NCBI RefSeq assembly: GCF_007830065.1 | Contig: NZ_VLKK01000003.1 | Span: forward strand, 289,970 to 353,969 | Direction of reading: 5' to 3' | DNA length: 64,000 bases | Source: Sphingobium wenxiniae | GTDB lineage: Bacteria; Pseudomonadota; Alphaproteobacteria; Sphingomonadales; Sphingomonadaceae | Shown here: positions 55,073-64,000 of the stretch, in pieces | How positions within the stretch are numbered: position 1 is the stretch's first letter | Layout: each line of letters starts with the position of its first letter | Notes under the pieces: generated by a model | Database searches by the model: none | Seen by the model: the letters and a program-made list of their open reading frames with translations, nothing else | What the model was told of the DNA's origin: nothing | Made by a program: the position numbers and the translations under genes

Positions 55073-55082
55073 GGGTTCAGGC

Positions 55083-55388
55083 TCAGCCCTTCATCCGGTT
55101 GACATCATCGACGGCGATAGTGCCGCGACCGCGGAAGTAGATGACGAGGATGGCAAGGCCGATGGCCGCCTCACCCGCCGCGACGGTCAGCACGAACATG
55201 CTGAACACCTGCCCCACCAGATCGCCGAGGAAGGCGCTGAAGGCCACGAAGTTGATGTTCACGCTGAGCAGGATCAACTCGATCGCCATCAGGATGATGA
55301 TGACATTCTTGCGGTTGATGAAGATGCCGAGCACGCCCATCACGAACAGGATCGCGCTGACCACCATATAGTGCTGAAGACCGATCAC
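55083..55388 (-). CDS. nuoK: NADH-quinone oxidoreductase subunit K
   Basis: A 101-residue, three-helix complex I subunit starting [20 protein letters not shown]. Conserved glutamates lie in [20 protein letters not shown] and [18 protein letters not shown]. Its start overlaps the nuoJ stop by four bases. It forms part of the proton channel near the quinone arm. Confidence 0.96.
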   Translation of the reverse strand: MIGLQHYMVVSAILFVMGVLGIFINRKNVIIILMAIELILLSVNINFVAFSAFLGDLVGQVFSMFVLTVAAGEAAIGLAILVIYFRGRGTIAVDDVNRMKG

Positions 55389-55996
55389 AGCTCCACCCCC
55401 TGCCCCACGGGCTGATTGACGTTACGGATCGCCTCTTCCGGACGGCGGCGGTTCTGGCGCGCGATGTTCTGGCCGCGCACGCCGCCGCGGGCGCGATGGG
55501 TCAGCACGATGGCGCCGATCATCGCGACCAGCAGGATGATGCCCGCCGCTTCGAACAGGAAGATATAGCGGGTGTAGAGCAGCCCGCCGATCGCCTGGAT
55601 ATTGCTCAGTTCCGGGTTCACCGGCGCGGCGCGCTGGGCCAGTTCGATAGGACCGGCGCTCCAGATGCCGATGCCCAGCACGATCTCGGCCAGCAGCACC
55701 AGCGCGATCAGCATGCCGAAGGGCAGATAATCGACGAAACCGGCACGCAATTCCGCGAAATCGATGTCGAGCATCATGACGACGAACAGGAACAGCACGG
55801 CGACCGCGCCCACATAGACGATGACGAGCAGCATCGCGATGAACTCGGCGCCCAGCAGGACCATCAGGCCCGCCGCGTTGAAGAACGCCAGGATCAGCCA
55901 CAGCACCGAATGAACCGGATTGCGCGACAGGATCGTCAGCGCGCCGCTGCACACCACGAGCGCGGCGAACAGGTAAAAGGCGAAGACGTGAATCAC
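55385..55996 (-). CDS. nuoJ: NADH-quinone oxidoreductase subunit J
   Basis: A 203-residue complex I membrane subunit with five helices: [60 protein letters not shown] with [14 protein letters not shown], and [20 protein letters not shown]. The C-terminus has an Arg-rich tail. It is coupled to nuoK by a four-base overlap and separated from nuoI by 30 bases, the largest gap in this part of the operon. Confidence 0.96.
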   Translation of the reverse strand: MIHVFAFYLFAALVVCSGALTILSRNPVHSVLWLILAFFNAAGLMVLLGAEFIAMLLVIVYVGAVAVLFLFVVMMLDIDFAELRAGFVDYLPFGMLIALVLLAEIVLGIGIWSAGPIELAQRAAPVNPELSNIQAIGGLLYTRYIFLFEAAGIILLVAMIGAIVLTHRARGGVRGQNIARQNRRRPEEAIRNVNQPVGQGVEL

Positions 55997-56026
55997 AGGA
56001 CCATTATCCCCTTCGGCGGCTGCGGC

Positions 56027-56512
56027 TTAACGGTAAGGCGCGTCGGCGGCAAGGTTCGCGGCGATGGCCCGCTCCCACTTGTCCCCGTTCTCAAGGAGCT
56101 TGGCCTTGTCATAGATCAGCTCCTCGCGCGTTTCCGTCGCAAATTCAAAGTTCGGACCTTCCACGACCGCGTCCACCGGGCAGGCTTCCTGACAGAAGCC
56201 GCAATAGATGCACTTCGTCATGTCGATGTCATAGCGCGTCGTGCGGCGGCTGCCGTCCTCGCGCGGCTGCGCCTCGATGGTGATCGCCTGCGCGGGGCAG
56301 ATCGCCTCGCACAGCTTGCAGGCGATGCAGCGTTCTTCCCCATTGGGATAGCGGCGCAGAACATGTTCGCCCCGGAACCGCGGCGAAATCGGGTTCTTCT
56401 CATAGGGATAGTTGATGGTCGCCTTGGGCTTGAAGAAATATTTCAAGGTCAGCCAATGCGCCTTCACGAACTCCCAGAGAGTGAAGGATTTGATGTAATA
56501 GCCGAGGCTCAC
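56027..56512 (-). CDS. nuoI: NADH-quinone oxidoreductase subunit I
   Basis: A 161-residue peripheral-arm subunit that carries two 4Fe-4S clusters, bound by [16 protein letters not shown] and [16 protein letters not shown]. The start is GTG at 56512 ([20 protein letters not shown]), overlapping the stop of the inserted gene as [22 protein letters not shown] is family-typical. Confidence 0.95.
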   Translation of the reverse strand: MSLGYYIKSFTLWEFVKAHWLTLKYFFKPKATINYPYEKNPISPRFRGEHVLRRYPNGEERCIACKLCEAICPAQAITIEAQPREDGSRRTTRYDIDMTKCIYCGFCQEACPVDAVVEGPNFEFATETREELIYDKAKLLENGDKWERAIAANLAADAPYR

Positions 56513-56904
56513 TTTCTCTGTCCTTCCTCAACGCTCTTTGCATCGGCGAGCTGGCAATTGCCTTTTGCCGTTTCGTCGTAGGCAAACAGGTTATCAGCCT
56601 GCGGCGTGACATCGCCTAAGCGTGCAGCATATGGATTCAATGGATCGTCCGATGGGACCGCTCTCAAAACTCTCAAAGCGCCTGTTGCTGCATCCCGAAG
56701 ACCGAACACCCATTCGTTCTGATTATCTGCTTCCCCAACAAAATAGATCGGCGCCTTTGGCGGCTGCATAGTTTGCAAACTCGCAAGCTGCGCTTCGGAC
56801 AGAGAAACTTTGGGAACAGCAACCATCCGATCAACCGGGTTGGCTTCGCTGAAGGTTGACAGCGCGCAGCTTAGAACAGCCGCAACAGTAGCAAGTTCGC
56901 TCAT
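56509..56904 (-). CDS. Inserted exported protein between nuoH and nuoI
   Basis: A 131-residue protein not belonging to complex I. The N-terminus [20 protein letters not shown] is a probable signal peptide, possibly with a lipobox at VLSC (Cys13). The remainder has a beta-like body ([20 protein letters not shown]) and one other Cys at 117. No family recognised. It overlaps nuoH (ATGA) and nuoI (GTGA), so it is coupled into the operon. A 60-base sample (56701-56760) is 48% GC by hand count, lower than neighbouring nuo genes. Confidence 0.8.
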   Translation of the reverse strand: MSELATVAAVLSCALSTFSEANPVDRMVAVPKVSLSEAQLASLQTMQPPKAPIYFVGEADNQNEWVFGLRDAATGALRVLRAVPSDDPLNPYAARLGDVTPQADNLFAYDETAKGNCQLADAKSVEEGQRK

Positions 56905-57944
56905 CCCCCATACCTCGTCAGCATGAGGAAGCCCGACACCAGGAAGACGAACAACAGCGAAGTCGGCAGGAAAATCTTCCAGCCCAGCCGCATCAGTTGG
57001 TCATAACGGTAGCGAGGCACCGTCGCCTTCACCCAAGAAAAGACGAAGAAAAAGAACAGGATCTTGGCGAACAGCCAGAGGATGCCAGGCACATAATAAA
57101 GCGGCGCCCAGTCGAACGGCGGCAGATAACCGCCCCAGAACAGGATGGCGTTGAGCGCACACATCAACAGCACGTTCGCATATTCGCCCAGCCAGTAGAG
57201 CGCAAAGGACATGGACGAATATTCGGTCTGATAGCCCGCGACCAGCTCGGATTCCGCTTCGGTGAGATCGAACGGAGCACGCGCCGTTTCCGCCATGGCA
57301 GAGATCAGGAACATGATCGCCATCGGGAACAGCAACGGATTGAAACCATGGCCGTTCAGAAAACCATAATAGCCCTTCTGGCTTTCAACGATGGTCGAGA
57401 GGTTGAAGCTGCCGGCCCACAGCACGACGGTGATCAGGATGAAGCCGATCGAAACTTCATAGGAGATCATCTGCGCGCTGGCGCGGATCGCGGAATAAAA
57501 GGGATATTTGGAGTTCGACGCCCAGCCCGCGAGCACGATGCCGTAAACGCCAAGGGACGAAACCGCGAGAATGTAAAGCAGGCCGACATTGATGTTCGCC
57601 AACACCACGCCCACCTGGAACGGGATCACTGCCCAGGCCATCAAGGCTATTGTGAAGGTGATGATCGGCGCGATGATGAACAGGGTTCTGTTCGCGGCCG
57701 ATGGAATGATGGTTTCCTGGAGGAACACCTTGGCGCCGTCCGCGAAGGACTGGAGCAAGCCGAAGGGACCGACGACGTTCGGACCACGGCGCAGCGCCAT
57801 CGCCGCCCAGATCTTGCGGTCGGCGTAGATGATCATCGCCACCGCCAGCATCAGCGGCAGGGCGATCAGCAGGATGCCGATGACCGTGGAAAGCAGCCAT
57901 GCGCCATCATAAGGCAGGCCGAGATTCTGGAAGAAAGCGGTCAT
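56901..57944 (-). CDS. nuoH: NADH-quinone oxidoreductase subunit H
   Basis: A 347-residue, eight-helix complex I subunit at the quinone chamber. Signatures are AAMALRRGPNVVGPFGLLQS, FADGAKVFLQETIIPSAANR, ETARAPFDLTEAESELVAGY and TEYSSMSFALYWLGEYANVL. Starts with overlap to the nuoG stop (ATGA) and ends with overlap to the inserted gene. Confidence 0.96.
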   Translation of the reverse strand: MTAFFQNLGLPYDGAWLLSTVIGILLIALPLMLAVAMIIYADRKIWAAMALRRGPNVVGPFGLLQSFADGAKVFLQETIIPSAANRTLFIIAPIITFTIALMAWAVIPFQVGVVLANINVGLLYILAVSSLGVYGIVLAGWASNSKYPFYSAIRASAQMISYEVSIGFILITVVLWAGSFNLSTIVESQKGYYGFLNGHGFNPLLFPMAIMFLISAMAETARAPFDLTEAESELVAGYQTEYSSMSFALYWLGEYANVLLMCALNAILFWGGYLPPFDWAPLYYVPGILWLFAKILFFFFVFSWVKATVPRYRYDQLMRLGWKIFLPTSLLFVFLVSGFLMLTRYGG

Positions 57945-59947
57945 TCCGCGGCCTCCGCGAAGGTCTCACCATGGATCAGCTCGGCCGAGCATTGCTGCAT
58001 CGTCGGGCTGGCGCGGCAGATGGCGTTGGTCAGATAGAAATCCTTGATCGGCGAACCGAACTCGCCGCTCGCCCCAGTCGGCAGCTTCGGCGCGGCCCAG
58101 CCATAATCGGCCAGACCCAACTGACCCAGAGCCGGAACCGCCTTCGCCATCTCCGCCCGCAGCGCGTCGAAGCTGTCGAAGGGCAGCGTCGCCCCCAGCA
58201 CTTCGGACAGCGCCCGCAGGATCGACCAGTCTTCACGGGCATCGCCCGGCGCGAACACGGCCTTTTCGCCACGCTGCACCCGGCCCTCCAGATTGACATA
58301 GGTGCCCGCCTTTTCGGCATAGCTCGCGCCCGGCAGGATCACGTCCGCCGCATGGGCGCCCTTGTCGCCATGATGGCCGACATAGACTTTGAAGCTGTCC
58401 TCGAACGCCGCATAATCGACCTCATCCGCGCCCAGCGAGAACAGCAGCTTGGGCTTGGCAGCCGCCACCGCCTTGACGCCGCCATCGACCGCATAACCGA
58501 GCATCAGCCCGCCCATGCGCGCCGCCGCGAAGTGCAGGACGTTATATCCGTTCCAGCCCTCTTTCACGAGGCCCAGCGTCTCGACCAGCGCCAGCGTATC
58601 GCCATGCGCCCCGTCCTTGGCGAGCACGCCACCACCCACGATCATCGCCGGACGCGCGGCCTTGCCAAACACCTCGATCACCGCTTGCGGCAGCTTTGCC
58701 AGCAGCGACGCATCATTGCCCAGCCACTCGACCTTGTAGGTCAGATCGACTTCCGGACCGATGCCGAAAACCTTCGCGCCCTTCTTGATCGCCTTGCGGA
58801 TGCGCGTGTTCACCAGCGGCGCTTCCCAGCGCAGATTGGTGCCGACCAGCAGGATCACGTCCGCCGTCTCGATCCCCGCCAGCGTCGTATTGAAGTTCAC
58901 CGCCGAAAGACTCGACACGTCATAGGCAAGGCCCGTCTGACGCCCTTCCAGCATCGTGCCGCCCAGCTTCTCGACCAGCGCCTTGCCCGCGAACATGGTT
59001 TCGCAGTCGAGCAGGTCGCCCGCCAGCGCCGCCACGCTGCCGCCATGCTGGACGGCGGCGATCGCCGCGAAAGCCTCGTTCCAGGTCGCCGGGACCAGCT
59101 TGCCGTTCTCGCGGACATAGGGCTTGTCCAGCCGCTTGCGGACCAGACCGTCGACATTGTGGCGGGTCTTGTCCGACGCCCACTCCTCGTTCACGTCGTC
59201 ATTGATGCGCGGCACGGCGCGCAGCACCTGACGGCCCCGGCTGTCGAGGCGGATATTGGTGCCGACCGCGTCCATCACGTCGATGGCATGGGTCTTCTTG
59301 AGTTCCCAGGGCCGCGCCTCGAACGCATAGGGCTTCGACGTCAGCGCGCCCACCGGGCACAGGTCGACCACATTGCCCGACAGCTCGCTCTTGGCGGCAT
59401 GTTCGAGATAGGTGGTGATCTGCATATTCTCGCCGCGATAGATGGCGCCGATTTCCGGCACGCCCGCGACTTCCTCGGCAAAGCGCACGCAGCGGGTGCA
59501 CTGGATGCAGCGGGTCATGACCGTCTTGACGATCGGACCCATATATTTTTCGGTGACGGCGCGCTTATTCTCATCGAAGCGGCTCTTGCCACGACCATAG
59601 GCAATCGACTGATCCTGCAAGTCGCATTCGCCGCCCTGATCGCAGATCGGGCAGTCGAGCGGATGGTTGATGAGCAGGAACTCCATCACCCCCTCGCGCG
59701 CCTTCTTGACCATCTCGCTGTCGGTGCGGATCTCCTGACCGTCCGCCGCCGGAAGAGCGCACGACGCCTGCGGCTTGGGCGGTCCGGGCTTCACCTCGAC
59801 CAGGCACATGCGGCAATTGCCCGCGATGCTGAGGCGCTCATGATAGCAGAAACGCGGGATTTCCTTCCCCGCCAGCTCGCACGCCTGAAGGACCGTCGCG
59901 CCCGCCGGGACTTCGAGTTCTACGCCGTCTACTGTGACCTTGGGCAT
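57941..59947 (-). CDS. nuoG: NADH-quinone oxidoreductase subunit G
   Basis: A 668-residue iron-sulfur subunit. The N-terminal 2Fe-2S domain has CYHERLSIAGNCRMCLVEV, followed by HPLDCPICDQGGECDLQDQS and CIQCTRCVRFAEEVAGVPEI, then VVDLCPVGALTSKPYAFEAR, and a molybdopterin-oxidoreductase-like domain to the end. Its ATG overlaps the stop of the inserted gene (TAATG). Confidence 0.95.
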   Translation of the reverse strand: MPKVTVDGVELEVPAGATVLQACELAGKEIPRFCYHERLSIAGNCRMCLVEVKPGPPKPQASCALPAADGQEIRTDSEMVKKAREGVMEFLLINHPLDCPICDQGGECDLQDQSIAYGRGKSRFDENKRAVTEKYMGPIVKTVMTRCIQCTRCVRFAEEVAGVPEIGAIYRGENMQITTYLEHAAKSELSGNVVDLCPVGALTSKPYAFEARPWELKKTHAIDVMDAVGTNIRLDSRGRQVLRAVPRINDDVNEEWASDKTRHNVDGLVRKRLDKPYVRENGKLVPATWNEAFAAIAAVQHGGSVAALAGDLLDCETMFAGKALVEKLGGTMLEGRQTGLAYDVSSLSAVNFNTTLAGIETADVILLVGTNLRWEAPLVNTRIRKAIKKGAKVFGIGPEVDLTYKVEWLGNDASLLAKLPQAVIEVFGKAARPAMIVGGGVLAKDGAHGDTLALVETLGLVKEGWNGYNVLHFAAARMGGLMLGYAVDGGVKAVAAAKPKLLFSLGADEVDYAAFEDSFKVYVGHHGDKGAHAADVILPGASYAEKAGTYVNLEGRVQRGEKAVFAPGDAREDWSILRALSEVLGATLPFDSFDALRAEMAKAVPALGQLGLADYGWAAPKLPTGASGEFGSPIKDFYLTNAICRASPTMQQCSAELIHGETFAEAAE

Positions 59948-60660
59948 TATTGTGCCTTTTCCGCAGTCTGCTGTGGAGTTGCATTCGCGAGCCGGAAATA
60001 ATTGATGGCGACCGTTCCGCGCATTGTAACGCGGTTGAAATTCATGGTCCCTTCAGGGAGGCAATGTGCAAATATAGGACGCAGATCGTCAATGCGACTG
60101 GTTTCTTCTGGACTATCTGGCGGTGTCAACAACCAGAACCGCGCACGGATGGGATCTTCCCGAACCACGCATTCCCCATAACGCGACACCCATCCGATGG
60201 CTGCCGTCTCCTTGTTTTCTTCCAGTATCTCAGCTCGCTTGCGCTTGCTCTTCACTCCGGCAAGCTTCGCGTCCAATTCGGCAGGCGTATCCGAACGGAT
60301 ATGGGCAAGAGGCAGGCGGTTAGAAAAATCGATCTCATGCTTTTTTGAATAATCCGCATTCACAAGGGCATCGGCCAAAGCATAGCGATATAGGTCACCA
60401 CCGAATGTCATTTGGGTGCCCATGCCCCCGGTTTTGCCAAGGCAAGCACCGTTGATGAGGTCTGGATATTCTTTGAGGATCGTGGAATTGTCAGCATTGG
60501 CAATAATGGCCTCCGCAGCGCGATCGTGCCTGATTTTGACGACGCATCGGGCATAATCATACATGATCTTGCGAGCGCGGGCATCCTCCCGCGCTTTATC
60601 GGCATACGCAGGCACCGCCATTCCAAGGGTCGCAAGAACCGGGAGGAAAAAGAATTTCAC
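59947..60660 (-). CDS. Inserted secreted duplicated Cys-repeat protein between nuoF and nuoG
   Basis: A 237-residue protein with signal peptide [20 protein letters not shown]. The mature part is an internal duplication: residues 35-103 begin [20 protein letters not shown] and 160-226 begin [19 protein letters not shown]. Each has a Cys pair (39/73 and 164/200) with the same pattern YxxCVV...C(L). The Cys spacing suggests disulfides in the periplasm. Similar secreted proteins seem common in sphingomonads. The GTG start overlaps the nuoF stop (GTGA), and its stop overlaps the nuoG ATG. Sampled GC is about 42-53% by hand. Confidence 0.82.
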   Translation of the reverse strand: MKFFFLPVLATLGMAVPAYADKAREDARARKIMYDYARCVVKIRHDRAAEAIIANADNSTILKEYPDLINGACLGKTGGMGTQMTFGGDLYRYALADALVNADYSKKHEIDFSNRLPLAHIRSDTPAELDAKLAGVKSKRKRAEILEENKETAAIGWVSRYGECVVREDPIRARFWLLTPPDSPEETSRIDDLRPIFAHCLPEGTMNFNRVTMRGTVAINYFRLANATPQQTAEKAQ

Positions 60661-61967
60661 TCCGCCGCCTCCATCACAGGAGCGCCGCGTTCATTGATCC
60701 GCCGCTCGATCTCGGGACGGAAATGCCGGATCAGCCCCTGAATCGGCCAGGCCGCCGCGTCGCCGAGCGCGCAGATGGTGTGGCCTTCGACCTGCTTGGT
60801 GACTTCGAACAGCATGTCGATTTCACTCTGTTCGGCATCGCCCGTGCGCAGCCGCTCCATCACGCGCCACATCCAGCCGGTGCCCTCGCGGCAGGGCGTG
60901 CACTGGCCGCAGCTTTCATGCTTGTAGAAGTAGGACAGGCGCGAAATGGCGCGGACTATGTCGGTCGACTTGTCCATGACGATGACGGCGGCGGTGCCAA
61001 GGCCGGAGCCAAGCGCCTTGAGGCCATCGAAATCCATCGGCGCGTCCATGATCTCCTTGGCGGGGACCAGCGGGACCGACGACCCGCCGGGAATCACCGC
61101 GAGCAGATTGTCCCAGCCGCCGCGAATGCCGCCGCAATGCCGGTCGATCAGTTCCTTGAAGCTGATGCCCATCGATTCCTCGACGACGCAGGGCCTGTTC
61201 ACATGGCCGCTGATCTGGAACAGCTTGGTGCCCTTGTTGCCTTCCCGCCCGATACTCGCGAACCATTCGGGCGAACGGCGCAGGATCGTCGGCGCCACGG
61301 CAATGCTCTCGACATTGTTCACCGTGGTCGGGCAGCCGTAGAGACCCGCGCCCGCCGGGAAAGGCGGCTTCAGGCGCGGCTGGCCCTTCTTGCCCTCAAG
61401 GCTCTCGATCTGCGCGGTTTCCTCGCCGCAGATGTAAGCGCCCGCGCCGCGATGGACGAAGACGTCGAAATCATAGCCCGACCCGCAGGCATTCTTGCCG
61501 AGAAAGCCCTTTTCATAGGCTTGCTCGACAGCGGCGAAGAGCACTTTCGCCTCATAGATGAACTCGCCGCGAATGTAGATATAGGCGGCGCGCGCGCGCA
61601 TCGCGAAACCGGCGACCAGCGCGCCTTCGATCAGCTTGTGCGGATCGTGGCGGATGATCTCACGATCCTTGCAGCTACCCGGCTCGGATTCGTCGGCGTT
61701 GATGACCAGGAAGCTGGGACGGCCATCCTTGCTTTCCTTGGGCATGAAGCTCCACTTCATGCCGGTCGGGAAGCCCGCGCCGCCACGGCCGCGCAGGCCC
61801 GACGCCTTGACCTTCTCGATGATGCTGTCCTGGCCCAATTCCAAAAGCGCCTTGGTATTGTCCCAGTCGCCGCGCTTCATCGCCGCGTCTATGCCCCAAT
61901 CCTGGAAGCCATAGACGTTGGTGAAGATGCGATCCTTGTCGCTGAGAGGCGCAATCACATCACTCAT
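60657..61967 (-). CDS. nuoF: NADH-quinone oxidoreductase subunit F
   Basis: A 436-residue NADH-binding, FMN subunit. FMN and NADH motifs are [20 protein letters not shown] and [17 protein letters not shown]. The 4Fe-4S cluster ligands are in [19 protein letters not shown] and [18 protein letters not shown]. Its ATG overlaps the nuoE stop (ATGA). Confidence 0.96.
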   Translation of the reverse strand: MSDVIAPLSDKDRIFTNVYGFQDWGIDAAMKRGDWDNTKALLELGQDSIIEKVKASGLRGRGGAGFPTGMKWSFMPKESKDGRPSFLVINADESEPGSCKDREIIRHDPHKLIEGALVAGFAMRARAAYIYIRGEFIYEAKVLFAAVEQAYEKGFLGKNACGSGYDFDVFVHRGAGAYICGEETAQIESLEGKKGQPRLKPPFPAGAGLYGCPTTVNNVESIAVAPTILRRSPEWFASIGREGNKGTKLFQISGHVNRPCVVEESMGISFKELIDRHCGGIRGGWDNLLAVIPGGSSVPLVPAKEIMDAPMDFDGLKALGSGLGTAAVIVMDKSTDIVRAISRLSYFYKHESCGQCTPCREGTGWMWRVMERLRTGDAEQSEIDMLFEVTKQVEGHTICALGDAAAWPIQGLIRHFRPEIERRINERGAPVMEAAE

Positions 61968-62647
61968 GCCCGCGCTCCCTCATTCCATTGGCCGCGATAG
62001 TCGTGATTTTCGGCGACCATCTCCTTGAGGCTGGTCGGCCCGCCTTCGGGGCAGCTCGTCTGACGCTCGATCTGCGGTCCGATTTTCGGCTGCTTGCCGG
62101 CGGCGAGATCGTCGAGGATCGCGCTCATGCTGTCATAGGTCAGGTCTTCGAAATTATCGTCGTTGATCTGGACCATAGGCGCATTGGCGCAAGCGCCCAG
62201 GCACTCGACTTCGGTCAGCGTGAACAGGCCGTCGGGCGTGGTCCCGCCTTTCACCAGCCCCTTGTTCTTGCAGGCGGAGAACACGTCGTCGGAGCCGCGC
62301 AACATGCAGGGCGTCGTGCCGCAGACCTGCACATGATAACGGCCCACCGGCGCGAGATTATACATGGTGTAGAAGGTCGCGACTTCATACACGCGCATGT
62401 ACGGCATATCGAGCTGGTCGGCGATATATTCCATCACCGGCACCGGCAGCCAGCCTTGCGTCTGCGTCTCCGCGCCGACCTGCCGCTGGGCGAGATCGAG
62501 CAGCGGCATCACCGCCGACTGCTGACGGCCTGCGGGATAGCGGGCGATGACCTTCTTCGCCTGTTCGGCATTCTCCGCCGTCCACGCAAAAGCGCCCCAG
62601 CGCGCGCGGGTCTCGGCTTCGTCGGGGATATGAACTGCGTCAGCCAT
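61964..62647 (-). CDS. nuoE: NADH-quinone oxidoreductase subunit E
   Basis: A 227-residue subunit with the N1a-type 2Fe-2S cluster, bound by [13 protein letters not shown] and [36 protein letters not shown] is conserved. It is longer than the E. coli protein by a C-terminal tail ([20 protein letters not shown]), as usual in alphaproteobacteria. Its ATG overlaps the stop of the inserted lipoprotein gene (TAATG). Confidence 0.95.
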   Translation of the reverse strand: MADAVHIPDEAETRARWGAFAWTAENAEQAKKVIARYPAGRQQSAVMPLLDLAQRQVGAETQTQGWLPVPVMEYIADQLDMPYMRVYEVATFYTMYNLAPVGRYHVQVCGTTPCMLRGSDDVFSACKNKGLVKGGTTPDGLFTLTEVECLGACANAPMVQINDDNFEDLTYDSMSAILDDLAAGKQPKIGPQIERQTSCPEGGPTSLKEMVAENHDYRGQWNEGARA

Positions 62648-63024
62648 TACTCGTCGCCACCATTCATATATGCTGCAACTATGTGATTACCCTCGGTCTT
62701 AACCGCCAAATCATAGCCTTGGACCGAATTGCAGGACCAATTTGTATGCACCAGATGATCGCTGCCCTGTAAGCCTGACATTCCGGTCATTTTGCAATTT
62801 TTCGGACGAAAATCCGAAATTTGCAGCGGCCTTTTGGTCTTGAAATAGTGAACCGTGAGGCTTGCGCCGCCAGCGATTGCTGCAAATGCACTAGCGTCTT
62901 CCCGTCCCGCCGCCTTGTATGCAGCCAGAACAACCTTTTGACTGTCGTTCTGGGCAGAAACGGAGTCGCAAGCAGCAAGCGCTGCCATGCTTCCGGTGGC
63001 TAGAGCAACCATTGCACCCCTCAC
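62647..63024 (-). CDS. Inserted lipoprotein between nuoD and nuoE
   Basis: A 125-residue lipoprotein. The leader [20 protein letters not shown] has a clear lipobox, LAAC with Cys19. The mature domain contains Cys77 and Cys98 ([20 protein letters not shown]) and a beta-rich end, [20 protein letters not shown]. No family recognised. The GTG start overlaps the nuoD stop as GTGA and the stop overlaps the nuoE ATG. A 60-base sample at 62701-62760 is 47% GC by hand, versus about 57-62% in adjacent nuoE. Confidence 0.82.
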   Translation of the reverse strand: MRGAMVALATGSMAALAACDSVSAQNDSQKVVLAAYKAAGREDASAFAAIAGGASLTVHYFKTKRPLQISDFRPKNCKMTGMSGLQGSDHLVHTNWSCNSVQGYDLAVKTEGNHIVAAYMNGGDE

Positions 63025-64000
63025 CGGTCACACTCCCCGAACACGATGTCCATCGCGCCCAAGACAGCGGTGGTGTCGGCCAGCATGTGGCCCTTCAGCA
63101 TGAAATCCATCGCTTGCAAATGCGAGAAGGCGGTCGGGCGGATCTTGCAGCGATAGGGTTTGTTGCTGCCGTCCGCGACCAGATAAACGCCGAATTCGCC
63201 CTTGGGGCTTTCGGTCGCCACATAGACCTCGCCCGCGGGCACATGGAATCCCTCGGTATAGAGCTTGAAATGGTGGATCAGCGCTTCCATCGACTGCTTC
63301 ATCTCGCCGCGCTTGGGCGGGGAGACCTTGCGGTCGAAGCTGGCGATCGGACCTTCCGGCATGTCGTTGAGACACTGTTTCATGATCCGTGCGGACTGAC
63401 GGACTTCCTCGACGCGGACCATGAAGCGGTCGTAGCAGTCGTAATTGGTGCCGACCGGCACGTCGAACTCCATCCGGTCATAGACATCATAGGGCTGCGA
63501 CTTGCGGATGTCCCATGCAATGCCGCTGCCCCGGATCATCGGCCCGGAGAAACCCCATTTCAGCGCATCTTCCTTGCTGACAACGGCGATGTCGACATTG
63601 CGCTGCTTGAAGATGCGGTTGTCCGCCACCAGCGAGATCGCGTCCTCGAACAGGCGCGGCAGGCGCGTGTCGAGCCAGTCGGCGATGTCGGTGAGCAGCT
63701 TGAGCGGCACATCCTGATGCACGCCGCCCGGCCGGAAATAAGCCGAATGCATCCGAGCGCCGGACGCCCGCTCGAAGAAGTTGAGGCAGTCCTCGCGGAT
63801 TTCGAACAGCCACAGGTTCGGCGTCATCGCGCCGACGTCCATGACGTGCGAGCCAAGGTTCAACATGTGGTTGCTGATGCGGGTCAGTTCCGCGAAGAAC
63901 ACGCGCAGATATTGGGCGCGCAGCGGCACTTCGAGGTTCAGCAGCTTCTCGATCGCCAGCACATAGCTATGCTCCATGCCGAGCGGCGAGCAATAGTCCA
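63021..64000 (-). CDS. nuoD: NADH-quinone oxidoreductase subunit D, C-terminal part
   Basis: The last ~326 residues of the 49-kDa-type subunit, which lines the quinone site; the N-terminus is past the window edge. The first residues seen, [20 protein letters not shown], lead into [49 protein letters not shown] and the terminal [19 protein letters not shown]. Its stop overlaps the GTG of the inserted lipoprotein gene. Confidence 0.96.
   Translation of the reverse strand, partial: DYCSPLGMEHSYVLAIEKLLNLEVPLRAQYLRVFFAELTRISNHMLNLGSHVMDVGAMTPNLWLFEIREDCLNFFERASGARMHSAYFRPGGVHQDVPLKLLTDIADWLDTRLPRLFEDAISLVADNRIFKQRNVDIAVVSKEDALKWGFSGPMIRGSGIAWDIRKSQPYDVYDRMEFDVPVGTNYDCYDRFMVRVEEVRQSARIMKQCLNDMPEGPIASFDRKVSPPKRGEMKQSMEALIHHFKLYTEGFHVPAGEVYVATESPKGEFGVYLVADGSNKPYRCKIRPTAFSHLQAMDFMLKGHMLADTTAVLGAMDIVFGECDR

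Noticed and set aside
53081..55102. Long plus-strand frame opposite nuoL
   Set aside because: Charged, His/Arg-rich antisense shadow of nuoL.
57899..60001. Long plus-strand frame opposite nuoG
   Set aside because: Antisense shadow; no signal or domain, and nuoG is certain.

Overview
The window looks like chromosomal DNA of a Sphingomonadaceae alphaproteobacterium (Sphingobium/Novosphingobium type). The evidence is high GC, a complete Entner-Doudoroff gene set, several TonB-dependent receptors, a split (circularly permuted) alphaproteobacterial tmRNA, the alphaproteobacterial gene order nuoN-birA-coaX-rnj-DUF1467, and short palindromes resembling the REP-like elements common in sphingomonads. 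No integrase, transposase, phage gene or CRISPR array was seen.

Layout. 1-4.2 kb: a GntP-type permease fragment, the ribosomal operon rpsF-rpsR-rplI with a strong terminator, and small conserved proteins. 4.2-9.8 kb: an ABC export pair, a methyltransferase, an enoyl-CoA hydratase, folE coupled to a pteridine-reductase-like SDR, and a MocA-like nucleotidyltransferase. 9.8-15.2 kb: an MFS transporter diverging from a beta-oxidation operon (thiolase plus FadB-type protein) that has a palindrome in its promoter. 15.2-23.7 kb: galE, a YbaK-type deacylase and pgl on the plus strand, a secreted Sel1-repeat protein, then zwf-edd-glk-eda on the minus strand. 23.9 kb: tRNA-Leu(CAA). 24-32.4 kb: an import and catabolic island with a Tat-type amidase, a TonB receptor, a tannase-family esterase, a tandem GntR regulator and a heme-binding beta-barrel protein. 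32.4-37.5 kb: a TonB receptor, a beta-helix lipoprotein and a TPR protein. 37.8-38.1 kb: two-piece tmRNA on the minus strand, tag ANDNEALALAA. 38.1-39.6 kb: an NRDE protein and a PabA/TrpG amidotransferase.

39.7-46.5 kb is the most unusual signalling locus. A histidine kinase without its H-box histidine, an HPt protein with Trp at the phosphoacceptor position, a degenerate nucleotidyltransferase/CDP-alcohol-transferase-like membrane protein and a DUF2336-like protein lie together, opposite a large coiled-coil membrane protein that resembles the polarity factor TipN.

46.6-64 kb is the complex I operon (nuoD to nuoN, minus strand), followed by birA, coaX, rnj and a DUF1467 gene. Three lower-GC genes for exported proteins sit between nuoD/nuoE, nuoF/nuoG and nuoH/nuoI. 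Each overlaps the start and stop codons of its neighbours, so the operon appears to have acquired three extra cell-envelope proteins without losing translational coupling. This and the pseudo-phosphorelay locus are the best candidates for undescribed biology.
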